A DNA stretch of 64,000 nt, from the NCBI GenBank assembly GCA_050633525.1, contig JBOEGR010000021.1:101582-165581 (forward strand). Reading direction: 5' to 3'. The stretch is from CANLBN01 sp050633525. GTDB taxonomy: Bacteria; Pseudomonadota; Gammaproteobacteria; Pseudomonadales; Cellvibrionaceae. The notes under the pieces are model-generated. The model did not search any database. It had not been told where the DNA came from and saw only the letters and a program-made list of their open reading frames with translations. Made by a program: the position numbers and the translations under genes. Numbering within the stretch: the stretch's first letter is position 1; every line of letters begins with the position of its first letter. Of the stretch, positions 25,283-34,178 are shown in pieces.

Positions 25283-25765
25283 ATGATAACGACATCAAAA
25301 TATTATGTATTTAAAAAGTGTTTGCCTCTATTGTCATTGTTGGTTGGCGTATTGTTTTCAGGTCAGATGCTTGCTCAAGATACATCAAGCCCAATCGGTC
25401 AATGGAAAACAATTGATGATGAAACGGGGAAGCCAAAAAGTATTATTGAAATCTACGATAATAATGGCGAGTTAGAAGGTAAAATAATAGAGTTATTAAA
25501 CCCAAGCAAGCCAAACCCACTTTGTGATAAGTGTGAAGGGGAAAGAAAAAATCAAGCTATTACGGGTATGGTGATTATTTGGGGTGTTACAGCGAATGAG
25601 GAGAATACAAAGTGGGGCGGTGGAAAAATATTAGACCCTAAAAAAGGAAAAATATACAAGGTAAAGTTTAGCTTGAAGGATAATGGTGGCAAGTTAAAAG
25701 TCAGAGGGTATATAGGTGCACCTCTGTTAGGACGTACTCAAGTTTGGGAAAGAGTTAGTTTGTGA
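25283..25765 (+). CDS. DUF2147 family secreted protein
   Basis: A 160-residue exported protein with a signal peptide (to LAQD at about residue 35) and the DUF2147 pattern: SPIGQWKTIDDETGKPKSIIEI, a Cys-containing loop NPLCDKCEGERKNQAITGM, and a C-terminal VRGYIGAPLLGRTQVWERV. DUF2147 proteins are small beta-barrel, lipocalin-like proteins of the periplasm; their role is unknown. The two Cys could form a disulfide. It follows fghA by 67 bases and might be an independent unit. Confidence 0.82.
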   Translation: MITTSKYYVFKKCLPLLSLLVGVLFSGQMLAQDTSSPIGQWKTIDDETGKPKSIIEIYDNNGELEGKIIELLNPSKPNPLCDKCEGERKNQAITGMVIIWGVTANEENTKWGGGKILDPKKGKIYKVKFSLKDNGGKLKVRGYIGAPLLGRTQVWERVSL

Positions 25766-25802
25766 TTGAGAGTCATAAAACCTTGTGGTTTTTGTGGCGT
25801 CT

Positions 25803-26552
25803 TCAAATTAACGAAGCGGTTTGTATAGTGGCAGTAAGGTTGGAGAGGCTATGCAATAAAATAGGAAGCCAGAGTGAACCGCTATTTATTTTTGCGTATC
25901 CCAATAATAAACCCATTAAAAAAATAGTTGCAATGCCATATATATCATATTGAAGATGTATGATGGCCCACAGTATGGATGTGACAATAACAGCACCGTG
26001 CAAGCCTAACCAACTTTGTTGCATCCCTGGTAATAAAAACCCTCTAAAGAAAATCTCTTCAAATAAGGGGGCCCCGATCATTAGGGCAATCCATAGTAGC
26101 CAGATGGGTTCTGCGCTACGGTAGATATCCAACATTACTTCAGGAACAATGGGTTTGCCGAGGGAGTGAGTTAAAAAGTCGCTGGCTAAAATAAAAAGAG
26201 CTAATGCAGCTAGCCAAATGCCGAGTTGCTTAACACTAAAAGAATGTAAGCCAAGATAATTCTTGATGTTAGTTTTCTTGAGAAAGTAAATAAGAGCGGC
26301 TATAAAAACTAGGCATAAAAAGGCCGGGATTATCCCGCTTAACGCCAAAGAAGTTCCGTTGTATTCCATTAGCTGGCTAACAACGGCCCTATCTGTTGAG
26401 TTGAGTTCACCGTAAGTGAACTGCATGAACCACAAGCTAACTATAAATTGAAGAAAGGAAAATAAGATAAAAATAATAAGCCCCCACAATAATGTGCCCG
26501 TAAGGCCATAATATGTGGGTGTGCTTTGTGTTGTTTTTAGTTGTTCAGGCAT
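25803..26552 (-). CDS. CPBP family intramembrane glutamic endopeptidase
   Basis: An integral membrane protein of 249 residues with about eight hydrophobic spans. The CPBP (Abi/CAAX-protease) motifs are APLFEEIFFRGFLLPG, with the two catalytic Glu, and SILWAIIHLQYD with the metal-binding His. Such proteases process membrane proteins or prenylated peptides; the substrate is not known here. It overlaps the S4 gene by eight bases, so the two are coupled. It is convergent with the DUF2147 gene. Confidence 0.85.
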   Translation of the reverse strand: MPEQLKTTQSTPTYYGLTGTLLWGLIIFILFSFLQFIVSLWFMQFTYGELNSTDRAVVSQLMEYNGTSLALSGIIPAFLCLVFIAALIYFLKKTNIKNYLGLHSFSVKQLGIWLAALALFILASDFLTHSLGKPIVPEVMLDIYRSAEPIWLLWIALMIGAPLFEEIFFRGFLLPGMQQSWLGLHGAVIVTSILWAIIHLQYDIYGIATIFLMGLLLGYAKINSGSLWLPILLHSLSNLTATIQTASLI

Positions 26553-26763
26553 TTTGCAGTGTGATTTTGAATTGTTCTTCTTCGAAAAGAATAATATCCC
26601 CTCTTACAATTTTTTTTCGTTTCCGAGTTTCAATCTCATTGTTAACCTGGACTTCGCCCCGACTGATCGCGGCTTTTGCTTCAGCGCCGCTCGATGCGAG
26701 GCCTTCAAATTTGAGTATTTTGTATAGCTCTACTGGTTCTTGATTAATTTCTATTTCTTTCAC
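26545..26763 (-). CDS. Small S4-domain RNA-binding protein, YbcJ-like
   Basis: A 72-residue protein made of a single S4 domain: ELYKILKFEGLASSGAEAKAAISRGEVQVNNEIETRKRKKIVRGDIILF. This matches YbcJ/RlbA-type proteins, thought to bind structured RNA or ribosome parts. It overlaps the downstream CPBP protease gene by eight bases, suggesting translational coupling although no functional link is known. Its upstream neighbour on this strand is the cupin gene. Confidence 0.85.
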   Translation of the reverse strand: MKEIEINQEPVELYKILKFEGLASSGAEAKAAISRGEVQVNNEIETRKRKKIVRGDIILFEEEQFKITLQNA

Positions 26764-26831
26764 GAGATGGTTTCACTAGGTTGTATTTAATAAAAAACGT
26801 TTATATTTTAAAATGAAACGTGTTACGCCAG

Positions 26832-27362
26832 TTATTTGTTGGCATCAATAAACACTTGTTTTGTTGCTTCGATATCATACGGCGATTCTATGAGTGATTC
26901 CATATCCCATTGGCTTCTTTCTTGCTCTACAAAATTGCCGCCATAAATATGAATGCCAGCTGTAAAATGACTGGTGGGGTTTTTAACAGAATGAATCACT
27001 TTTTCACTCAATAAGATGGTATCCCCCTCTTCTAAACTTTTACTGTTTTGTTTTGTAATAGATTCGCCTTGCCGTGTATAAAAATGATTCTCTTCAATGC
27101 CTAGATAAATACCGATAACGGCCCACATATTATGGTTGTGGGCATGAAGCTCCATACCCGGAGCCATAACAAAATTAATAATAGTCAGCTCGTTTGTTTG
27201 ATAAAGCAGCTCTATCCCTGCGGATGTGGGTTTGCCAAGCTGAGAGATAATGCTTGGCCTATCCTGCAGCTGTTCAGCGAGATATTCATTAATAAGCTTT
27301 GGGGCCCCTTCCATCTGGCTAAGTTTTTGGCAGTGCTCAATGAACGACTCTTTGTTAAACAT
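26832..27362 (-). CDS. Cupin/cysteine-dioxygenase-like metalloenzyme
   Basis: A 176-residue cupin. The metal site appears in MELHAHNHNMWAVIGIYLGIEENHFY (His residues) and in LSEKVIHSVKNP (His). This HAHNHxMWAV pattern is seen in cysteine dioxygenase-like proteins (COG5553) that form one mononuclear iron site. Substrate is unknown: sulfur metabolism is suggested because the gene directly follows metY (14 bases) on the same strand. It could be a thiol dioxygenase, which is inference. Confidence 0.75.
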   Translation of the reverse strand: MFNKESFIEHCQKLSQMEGAPKLINEYLAEQLQDRPSIISQLGKPTSAGIELLYQTNELTIINFVMAPGMELHAHNHNMWAVIGIYLGIEENHFYTRQGESITKQNSKSLEEGDTILLSEKVIHSVKNPTSHFTAGIHIYGGNFVEQERSQWDMESLIESPYDIEATKQVFIDANK

Positions 27363-27376
27363 GAAAAATACCTATA

Positions 27377-28654
27377 TTACATTTTGACAGAATCTAAGGC
27401 TTGGCTAATATCGGCAATAATATCATCGGCATTTTCAATGCCAACTGAAATACGAACTAGGTCTGGACTGACTCCCGCAGTGGCTAGTTCTTTCTCATTC
27501 AGTTGTCTATGAGTGGTTGAGGCTGGATGACAGGCGAGTGATTTGGCATCACCAATATTGACGAGACGTAAAATCATTTCCAAAGCATCGATAAACTGTG
27601 TGCCCGCTTCGATACCGCCTTTAATACCAAAGCTTAAAATGCCTGAGGCTTTGCCGCCGGTAATTTTCTGGCAAACATCATGATACTGGCTATTGGCTAG
27701 CCCCGCATAGTTAACCCAGCTAACTTTGTCGTGGTTTTGTAAATAGCTAGCCACTTTCTCTGCATTACTGCAATGCCGCTCCATTCTTAAGCCCAACGTT
27801 TCTAAGCCCTGAAGAATTAAAAATGCGCTGTGAGGGGCCAGTGCTGCCCCAGTATTGCGTAGGGGGACAACACGGCAACGTCCAATGTAGGCGGCGGGCC
27901 CTAAAGCTTCTGTGTAAACAACTCCGTGATACGAAGGGTCTGGCTCGTTTAACATAGGGAAGCGACCTTTATTTGCAGCCCAGTCAAACTTACCTGAATC
28001 TATAATAATACCGCCAATCGAGTTGCCATGACCGCCAATATATTTAGTGAGTGAGTGAATAACGATATGTGCTCCCAGCTCAAATGGGCGACATAAGAAT
28101 GGTGTTGCCACGGTGTTGTCGACAATTAAAGGAATGCCATGCTTATTGGCGATGGTGGCTAGTGCTTCTATATCGACAACATTGCCAGCAGGATTACCAA
28201 TCGATTCGCAGAATATAGCGCGGGTGTTGTCATCGATTGCACTTTCAAACCCCTCAATATCCTCACTGGATACCATGCGAACATCAATGCCTTGTTTTGG
28301 AAAGGTATGCGCGAATAGATTATATGTGCCCCCATATAATTGGCTAGTACTAATAATATTAGAGCCTACATCGCAAATACACTGAATCGCATAAGTGATG
28401 GCCGCCATACCTGAGGCCACAGCCAATGCGCCAATGCCTCCCTCCATCGCTGCAAGGCGCTGTTCAAGTACGTCGCTCGTTGGGTTCATGATACGAGTAT
28501 AAATATTGCCGGGCACTTTTAGATCAAACAAATCAGCGCCGTGCTGTGTGTCATCAAAAGTAAAAGAAGTTGTTTGGTAAATAGGTACAGCTGCCGCTTT
28601 CGTGGTTGCTTCAGAAGTGTAGCCATGATGCAGTGCAATAGATTCGAGTTTCAT
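27377..28654 (-). CDS. metY: O-acetylhomoserine aminocarboxypropyltransferase / Cys-Met metabolism PLP enzyme
   Basis: A 425-residue PLP-dependent trans-sulfuration enzyme. HSLTKYIGGHGNSIGGIIID carries the Schiff-base Lys; YTRIMNPTSDVLEQRLAAMEGG and the C-terminal HPASTTHRQLNE...RISVGIENADDII are typical. The length and HGY..EATTKAAAVPIYQTTSF start match O-acetylhomoserine sulfhydrylases, which make homocysteine directly from sulfide. An AAGG ribosome site precedes the ATG. The cupin gene follows on the same strand, suggesting one operon. Confidence 0.93.
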   Translation of the reverse strand: MKLESIALHHGYTSEATTKAAAVPIYQTTSFTFDDTQHGADLFDLKVPGNIYTRIMNPTSDVLEQRLAAMEGGIGALAVASGMAAITYAIQCICDVGSNIISTSQLYGGTYNLFAHTFPKQGIDVRMVSSEDIEGFESAIDDNTRAIFCESIGNPAGNVVDIEALATIANKHGIPLIVDNTVATPFLCRPFELGAHIVIHSLTKYIGGHGNSIGGIIIDSGKFDWAANKGRFPMLNEPDPSYHGVVYTEALGPAAYIGRCRVVPLRNTGAALAPHSAFLILQGLETLGLRMERHCSNAEKVASYLQNHDKVSWVNYAGLANSQYHDVCQKITGGKASGILSFGIKGGIEAGTQFIDALEMILRLVNIGDAKSLACHPASTTHRQLNEKELATAGVSPDLVRISVGIENADDIIADISQALDSVKM

Positions 28655-28991
28655 TGTCTGACCTTATTATCTTTTGATGGTGAATAGAGGTTGTGATGAT
28701 TTAATTGTATCTGTTTTCGGCTTGAAGGACTACGGTCAGATATAGATCACCCTTGATGATACGTAACCCTGCCACTTTGCGAATGGAATAATATTTTTAG
28801 GTATAAGCTTATAATCAATTAAGAGAGGTCTTCTGAGTAACTCAAGGAATGGTTTTATTATTATAAGCTAATAACATATTCATCTTATAGTTATCGTTTT
28901 ATAGAATATTTTGGGTGAACTATTTTTTTTGGTCAGCATCCAATTTACCGAATTAAATATTAAATCTGAAATTATTAAATGGGTAAATGTT
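28655..28991. other. Intergenic region between divergent metY and the SKYRF-repeat gene
   Basis: About 340 AT-rich bases. It contains the palindrome ATAAGCTTAT near 28802 and a related TTATAAGCTAATAA near 28861. No SAM riboswitch, gene or other RNA motif was recognised. Confidence 0.4.
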
Positions 28992-29342
28992 ATGAAAAAA
29001 AATATATTTAAAAAAATCGCTTTTGTTATTCCAGTGTTAACATTGGGTATTGCATCTGTTGCCAGCGTTCAAGCTGAGACATCAAAGTATCGTTTTAGTG
29101 ATCAGTATCAAGAGAGGATACAAGCTAATCTTAAAAAAGATAGAGCGGTATCTACAGTGACTGATAAGGTTGGTTTGAATAAAAAAAATCGAAACGGAAA
29201 ATCAAAATATCGATTTTCTGAAAAAAGAAAAAGTAGTGTTAACAATATATCTTCAGATAATGCTGTGTTTAAATCTGTAGGTTATAAGGTTAAGCATCGA
29301 AACGGTAAAACGTCAAAATTTAGATTTGTAGATCGCTCATAA
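28992..29342 (+). CDS. Secreted basic protein with three SKYRF-like repeats
   Basis: The 116-residue protein has a signal peptide ending VQA at about residue 28, then a basic mature part. The motif SKYRFSD is at 31-37, SKYRFSEK at 71-78 and SKFRFVDR at 108-115; the last two are each preceded by RNGK (at 67-70 and 103-106), giving repeat spacing of about 40 and 37. The start is set at the ATG at 28992, because upstream residues lack a signal peptide. No family is recognised, so function is unknown; the periodic aromatic-basic motif suggests binding to nucleic acid, an anionic polymer or the cell surface. The convergent 29431 gene and a palindromic hairpin lie downstream. Confidence 0.6.
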   Translation: MKKNIFKKIAFVIPVLTLGIASVASVQAETSKYRFSDQYQERIQANLKKDRAVSTVTDKVGLNKKNRNGKSKYRFSEKRKSSVNNISSDNAVFKSVGYKVKHRNGKTSKFRFVDRS

Positions 29343-29362
29343 GGAAATGGGATAATGATGCA

Positions 29363-29404
29363 TTATCACCGTAGAGTCAGACTCTTTCGGTCCTACGGTG
29401 ATAA
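29363..29404. terminator. Bidirectional hairpin between convergent genes
   Basis: The 12-bp perfect arms TTATCACCGTAG and CTACGGTGATAA surround 18 bases between the convergent SKYRF-repeat and aggregation-factor-like genes. Neither side has a proper T run, so it is a probable rather than certain terminator. Confidence 0.5.
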
Positions 29405-29430
29405 ATTCATGAAAAAAATTGATAAAACAG

Positions 29431-29973
29431 TTATGCACATGAAGGTACAGTAACAATTGCTTTGTTGTTTTTACCGAACGGGCCTGATGAAAAATTTTCT
29501 TGATTAATATTCAATTTTGCTAAAGCGCCTTTTATTTCGGATCCTGTCACTTGTATTTGTCCGAGTTGGCTATTTTCTAGTTTGTCATCGACATCAATTG
29601 TAAAGCTAATCACTTGTTGAGGTTTTATTTCAGGCACCTTAAGCGATAAGGTATTGTCCCCATCTTTTACTTCATTTCCATTTGTTTGGCTGATGAGTTC
29701 AAATTGACCGCTAGTCGCTTCAAAAGGCTGAAACACTTCTACTCCTTGGCCCGCGTTAGTGGTGTCAAAGATTAAGTTGCCTTCACTAGATGATAGGTCA
29801 ATATCTAAAGTGAACTGTTTAATTGAGCATTGCCCTGTGTTTTGTATCAGAAATTCATCTTTTGGGGCGCCTTCTACAAAACGAACTTCTATGTTTGCGT
29901 GAGCTACGAGACTAAAGCTTGCGTTAAGGAGTGTAGCTGTAAATATAGGTGTTAGATATTTGAATAAAGTCAT
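29431..29973 (-). CDS. Secreted beta-rich protein, aggregation-factor-core-like
   Basis: A 180-residue exported protein. A signal peptide ends near AHA (residue 26). The mature part begins NIEVRFVEGAPKDEFLIQNTGQCSI and continues with LDIDLSSSEGNLIFDTTNAGQGVEVFQPFE and ISFTIDVDD, the layout of small secreted beta-sandwich proteins annotated as aggregation factor core in marine bacteria. That assignment is from memory, not from a search. It has two Cys, one near residue 49 and one next to the C-terminus (SCA). It may be a cell-surface or secreted adhesive protein. It is a single-gene unit on the minus strand. Confidence 0.5.
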   Translation of the reverse strand: MTLFKYLTPIFTATLLNASFSLVAHANIEVRFVEGAPKDEFLIQNTGQCSIKQFTLDIDLSSSEGNLIFDTTNAGQGVEVFQPFEATSGQFELISQTNGNEVKDGDNTLSLKVPEIKPQQVISFTIDVDDKLENSQLGQIQVTGSEIKGALAKLNINQENFSSGPFGKNNKAIVTVPSCA

Positions 29974-30048
29974 ATGGATTCTCCCGTTGTTCTGTTTCTA
30001 CGTTATAGTGGAAGAATCGTATTAGTCTAATGGCTTATTTAATGGTGT

Positions 30049-32232
30049 TTATGACTTATCTTGAGTTATTTTTACAGGGACTGATTTAAAGTTGGGTGTT
30101 TTGCTGCGTGGATCAAGATTATGCTCTGTTAATGCGTTGGCTTCTGGGTAGTAAGCCAATACATTTCCGGAGGGAAGGTCGAATTCTTGTATGGCTAAGC
30201 CCTTCATTGTCCCGTGTCTTGAGCTTATAGTAACTCTGTCGCCATTTTTAAGTTCGAGTAGACGCATATCTTGCCTCGATATGAGCAGAGCATCTCGGGG
30301 CGCATTATAGCGATAGCTATCTTGCTCTTCGTAGATAATACTATTGAATTGTCCTTCGCTACGGATGCTGGCAAGTAGAAAAGGGTAGTCGTGTTTATGG
30401 TTGTTCGCAGTAGGGATGGGGTGGATAGCAAAAGCGGCTTTTTTCGTTTTGGTTTTAAAATCTGGCGTATGCATTAAGCGCTTGCGGACATGAAATTCTT
30501 TTTTTGCAATACCGATGTCCTTTAGTTGATCCATGCCGGGAATAATATTAGCAATGGTTTCTCGTAATGTATCGTGATTAGAAAACTGCTCGAAATCGAT
30601 ATTGCTATGAGGTAATAATTTTTTCCCTATTGCTGCCAAAATAGACACCTCTGAGCGTACATTGTCGAGCCTTTCTATACCCCCATCACTGAGGCGAACA
30701 AAATTAAACATGGACTCCTGAGTAGTGGCTTGATCTTCTTCATCTCTTGCTGTGACTGGGAGAATGAGTACGTCGCCTTCATCAATGCCGTAAAGGTGAC
30801 CTTGATTCAGCGTGGTAGTAAGGAAAACTTTGAGGTTAATATTATTCAATGCTGCCGCTGCCCATTGTGAATTGGGTGTTGCGCTATAAAGATTTCCACC
30901 AACAATAAAAGCAATATCGATATGACCATCGTGAGCAGCTTTTAAGGCGTTAAATGTATCTAAGCCCTGTGCTTTTGGTAGTTTTATACCTAGATGGGTT
31001 TCGATATTATCAAAGACCTCATCGGCGAGGACGGGCTTGACGCCGATAGTCCCAATACCTTGTACATTGCTATGTCCGCGTAGTGGTAATAAGCCACTGT
31101 AAGCTTTACCAATCATTCCTCTTAATAATGCAAGGTTTGCAATATACTCAACATTCTCACAACCGAATTGATGGTGAGTCATGCCCATACCCCAAGCAAA
31201 GACACTATTTTTACTGTTGCCATAAAGTGTCGCTGCTTCTGTAATAATTTTTCGATTTATGCCGCTAGCTTTCTCAATTTTTTCCCAGTTTGTTGTTTGA
31301 ATGTCATCTAAAAAAGCATCTGTATTTTCACAGTGTTCGTCAATAAAATCTTTATTCTGTTTTTGTGTTTCCAGTACGGCTTTTGCAATGCCTTTGAAGA
31401 CAGCGATGTCACTCCCAATATTAGGCTGTAGATAAAGAGAGGCGATATCGGTGCCGCCGACAATCATGGAATGAGCGCTTTTAGGGACTGCAAATTTGAC
31501 TAAGCCCGGCTCTTTAGCCGGATTGATAATAATAACGTGTCCGCCTCTATCGCGACATTTCTTAAGTTGGTGAATAAAGCGTGGATGATTAGAAGCGGGG
31601 TTGGCCCCAATGACAAAGATTAAATCACATTGGGATAAGTCATTTAGCTCTATAGTGGCGGTACCCGTACCGATAGTAGAGCCCAAGCCAACACTGGTGG
31701 CCTGATGGCAATAATAAGAACAGTTGTTGACATTGTTCGTGCCATAAGCACGAGCCAATAATTGTAGTAAAAATCCTGATTCATTCGATGAGCGGCCAGA
31801 AGAGTAAAAAAAGCTACGCTCTGGATTTGTTTCCGCAAAGTGCTTGGCAATATAGTCTAGAGCCCAATCCCAATCGGCCTGATAATAACGATTAGACTTC
31901 CCTGTTTTAAATAGAGGTGAACCAAGGCGCCCTATATGCTCAAGCTCGTGAGCAGATAATTCTCGAAGTTCGTCTATTGAATGTTCGAAAATCTCGTCAG
32001 GGATGGGCGGCTGGATATCAGTCGATTGTGCTTGAATGCTTTTATTGCAGACAGAAGGAAACTCACCGGTTTCATTGGTCATGCCACCTGCTTGGCCGCC
32101 CATTCCTAGGCCGCAAGCTTTGCAGGTGTTTTTAGCCTTAAGTGCTTTGGCTGAATTTTTAAGTCCAATCCGCTTAATTGTATTGAGGGTGTAGAGAACT
32201 TTCTTTGGGCCGCCGCCGACAATCTTTTTCAT
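30049..32232 (-). CDS. FdhF/YdeP-type molybdopterin oxidoreductase
   Basis: A 727-residue molybdopterin enzyme of the YdeP (TIGR01701) branch, related to formate dehydrogenase H. Key features, numbered from the start used here, are the N-terminal CKAC at about 37-40, the segment SSNESGFLLQLLARAYGTNNVNNCSYYCHQATSVGLG, the GANPASNHPRF loop, the domain-3 RGHSNVQGIG and the C-terminal DVxxNSI-like molybdopterin-binding part. The start is set at the ATG at 32232 (MKKIVGGGPKKVL), as the longer TTG start (32295) has no counterpart in the family. Formate from fghA or another small substrate could be oxidised; the true electron partner is unknown. It is next to no other respiratory subunit. Confidence 0.85.
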   Translation of the reverse strand: MKKIVGGGPKKVLYTLNTIKRIGLKNSAKALKAKNTCKACGLGMGGQAGGMTNETGEFPSVCNKSIQAQSTDIQPPIPDEIFEHSIDELRELSAHELEHIGRLGSPLFKTGKSNRYYQADWDWALDYIAKHFAETNPERSFFYSSGRSSNESGFLLQLLARAYGTNNVNNCSYYCHQATSVGLGSTIGTGTATIELNDLSQCDLIFVIGANPASNHPRFIHQLKKCRDRGGHVIIINPAKEPGLVKFAVPKSAHSMIVGGTDIASLYLQPNIGSDIAVFKGIAKAVLETQKQNKDFIDEHCENTDAFLDDIQTTNWEKIEKASGINRKIITEAATLYGNSKNSVFAWGMGMTHHQFGCENVEYIANLALLRGMIGKAYSGLLPLRGHSNVQGIGTIGVKPVLADEVFDNIETHLGIKLPKAQGLDTFNALKAAHDGHIDIAFIVGGNLYSATPNSQWAAAALNNINLKVFLTTTLNQGHLYGIDEGDVLILPVTARDEEDQATTQESMFNFVRLSDGGIERLDNVRSEVSILAAIGKKLLPHSNIDFEQFSNHDTLRETIANIIPGMDQLKDIGIAKKEFHVRKRLMHTPDFKTKTKKAAFAIHPIPTANNHKHDYPFLLASIRSEGQFNSIIYEEQDSYRYNAPRDALLISRQDMRLLELKNGDRVTISSRHGTMKGLAIQEFDLPSGNVLAYYPEANALTEHNLDPRSKTPNFKSVPVKITQDKS

Positions 32233-32361
32233 ATTATGCTGTGCTTGGCCTTTATTAAGTAGCGGTAATATAGAGTAGTTTTTTGTGCTTAACAATACGC
32301 TATAGCACGTAAGCAGTTATAATGGGTTTATCACTATGATTTATGTTCTTGCTATGAAACT

Positions 32362-33177
32362 ATGTTAATGAAATTGATCTGGCGCATCTTTAGTCTTTAT
32401 CTCTTGGGTTTATTAGCGTTTACCTATACAAGCTTAGCTTATGCTTGTTCAGACTATATTCATTACCAGGAAGGTAATGTCCCTATTTTGTTAACCTCTC
32501 CACACGGTGCTGGAAAAACACAACTGTTGCCGGGTGTTCCCGCTAGGCAGGGTGGAGATTTTAAGCGTTTCGTCAATAGAGCGGATCAATATACAGATAA
32601 GCTGACTTGGAGCATTGCTGAATCCTTAAAGCAAAATGGCTTTAGGCCTTTTGTCGTTGTGGCAGGTGTTCATCGTAGTCAAATCGATTTTAATCGGCCT
32701 CCCGAGCAAGCATACGAAACCGTGCAAGCTGAACACTGCTATCGTTACTACCATCAGCGCTTGCGTCAAGCGATTGATAAAATTCAGCACAGCTGGCAAC
32801 ACGGCTTTATGTTGGATGTGCACGGCCAGTCAAAATATGATTATGAAATACTAAGAGGGACTCGTAATAAAGAAACTATTGATCAACTTATTCAGCGCTT
32901 TGGAATAGATGTAAGTGAAGAAAAAAATGGTTTTTTTACTGTTTTGAGAGAGAAAAAATATGATATTCACCCTAAGCCTAATAAACGAGAGCGCTATTAT
33001 TACGGTGGTTTTACTTTAAGACAATACGGTAGTCATTTGTCGAATGGTATCGATGCGATGCAAGTTGAAATTGGTCGTGCTATAAGAAAAAATAAAGAGC
33101 GCCGTGAGAAAATGGCCGTTGATATAGCAGAGGCAATTACACGTTTTTATCAAACGTATTATGTTCTTTCGCCTTAA
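32362..33177 (+). CDS. N-formylglutamate amidohydrolase-like secreted protein
   Basis: A 271-residue protein with a signal peptide (to about AYAC) and the N-formylglutamate amidohydrolase (FGase) pattern: ILLTSPHGAG, GGDFKRFVNRADQYT, GVHRSQIDFNR and FMLDVHGQSKYDY, with His/Asp/Glu zinc ligands in those segments, and IDAMQVEIGRAIRKN near the end. Most FGases are cytoplasmic and act in His breakdown; the export signal makes a different amidase role likely, for example on a peptide or cell-wall fragment. It stands alone, divergent from the molybdenum enzyme. Confidence 0.75.
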   Translation: MLMKLIWRIFSLYLLGLLAFTYTSLAYACSDYIHYQEGNVPILLTSPHGAGKTQLLPGVPARQGGDFKRFVNRADQYTDKLTWSIAESLKQNGFRPFVVVAGVHRSQIDFNRPPEQAYETVQAEHCYRYYHQRLRQAIDKIQHSWQHGFMLDVHGQSKYDYEILRGTRNKETIDQLIQRFGIDVSEEKNGFFTVLREKKYDIHPKPNKRERYYYGGFTLRQYGSHLSNGIDAMQVEIGRAIRKNKERREKMAVDIAEAITRFYQTYYVLSP

Positions 33178-33204
33178 TCGACACCTTGAATACTCTTTTT
33201 TTAA

Positions 33205-34164
33205 TTAGAAAATTGATGTATGGGTGTAGGTCGTTAATTTTTCTAAAGCGAGTTGCCCTAGTACCGAATTACCAAATTCATCGAGTTCTGGAGACCAAAC
33301 GCTAACAGTATATTGTCCTGGTGCGATGGCGACGATTCCACCTCCAACCCCACTTTTTGCGGGCAAGCCAACATTGTAAGCAAAGTTGCCTACTGCGTCA
33401 TACAGGCCGCAGGTGAGCATAATGGAGTTGATGCGTTTATCCATTGCCTCAGCATGAAATGAAGTTTTAAAATGAGAGCGACCACGATTGGCGAGGCATT
33501 CTGTTGCCCTGGCAAGATCTCGACAGCTCATGCTCATCGCGCATTGTTTGAAATAACAATCCAGTGTTTGATTGACATCGCCATCTAAATTACCTAACGC
33601 TTTTAATAAATTACCTATAGCGATATTTTGAAAGCCTGTTCTTTTTTCACCTAAAGCGACTTGTTGATCAATACGATTATTTTTGTTGCCGGATAGTGAA
33701 GCAATAAACTCTTCAATACGGCGTGAGGGTGTTGAGCTGCGTGCCGCGATAGTATTCGTTACAACAATCGCTCCGGCATTAATGAAGGGGTTGCGTGGTA
33801 TGCCGCCTTCTGAATCGAGCAGTAATAAAGAGTTAAAGCGCATACCTGAGGGCTCTCTGCCAACACGTTGCCATAGTGTGTCGCCAATTGTGTCTAGTGA
33901 GAGCATTAGGGTAAATAGCTTGGATATACTTTGAATAGAAAATTCAGTATCCGCAGAACCTATTGTAAATTCTTGGCCATCGACAGTACGTAAAGCCAAG
34001 CCAAATTGATTTGGGTCTACTTTTTTAAGGTCGGGAATATAATCTGCGACTTTACCTTTGCCATAATTTTCAGTTACTTCACTGTAAATTTTTTCTAATA
34101 TATCGGGTAAGGCTTCTACATCGAGTGGTTGATTCACCATGTTTGAATGAAAGTCATAGGTCAT
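33205..34164 (-). CDS. glsA: Glutaminase, serine-dependent
   Basis: GlsA hydrolyses glutamine to glutamate and ammonia, useful in acid stress and nitrogen flow. The beta-lactamase-like active site is SIQSISKLFTL with catalytic Ser and Lys in SxxK; GIPRNPFINAGAIV and AKSGVGGGIVAIAP complete the fold. Length 319 fits (E. coli 308-310). It begins about 14 bases after the LrgB-type gene on the same strand, so it is probably the last gene of the lrgA-lrgB-glsA operon. Confidence 0.93.
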   Translation of the reverse strand: MTYDFHSNMVNQPLDVEALPDILEKIYSEVTENYGKGKVADYIPDLKKVDPNQFGLALRTVDGQEFTIGSADTEFSIQSISKLFTLMLSLDTIGDTLWQRVGREPSGMRFNSLLLLDSEGGIPRNPFINAGAIVVTNTIAARSSTPSRRIEEFIASLSGNKNNRIDQQVALGEKRTGFQNIAIGNLLKALGNLDGDVNQTLDCYFKQCAMSMSCRDLARATECLANRGRSHFKTSFHAEAMDKRINSIMLTCGLYDAVGNFAYNVGLPAKSGVGGGIVAIAPGQYTVSVWSPELDEFGNSVLGQLALEKLTTYTHTSIF

Positions 34165-34178
34165 AATATTATCTATCT

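Noticed and set aside
25762..25953. Frame overlapping the stop of the DUF2147 gene
   Set aside because: It lies opposite the well-supported CPBP protease gene and has no ribosome site or domain.
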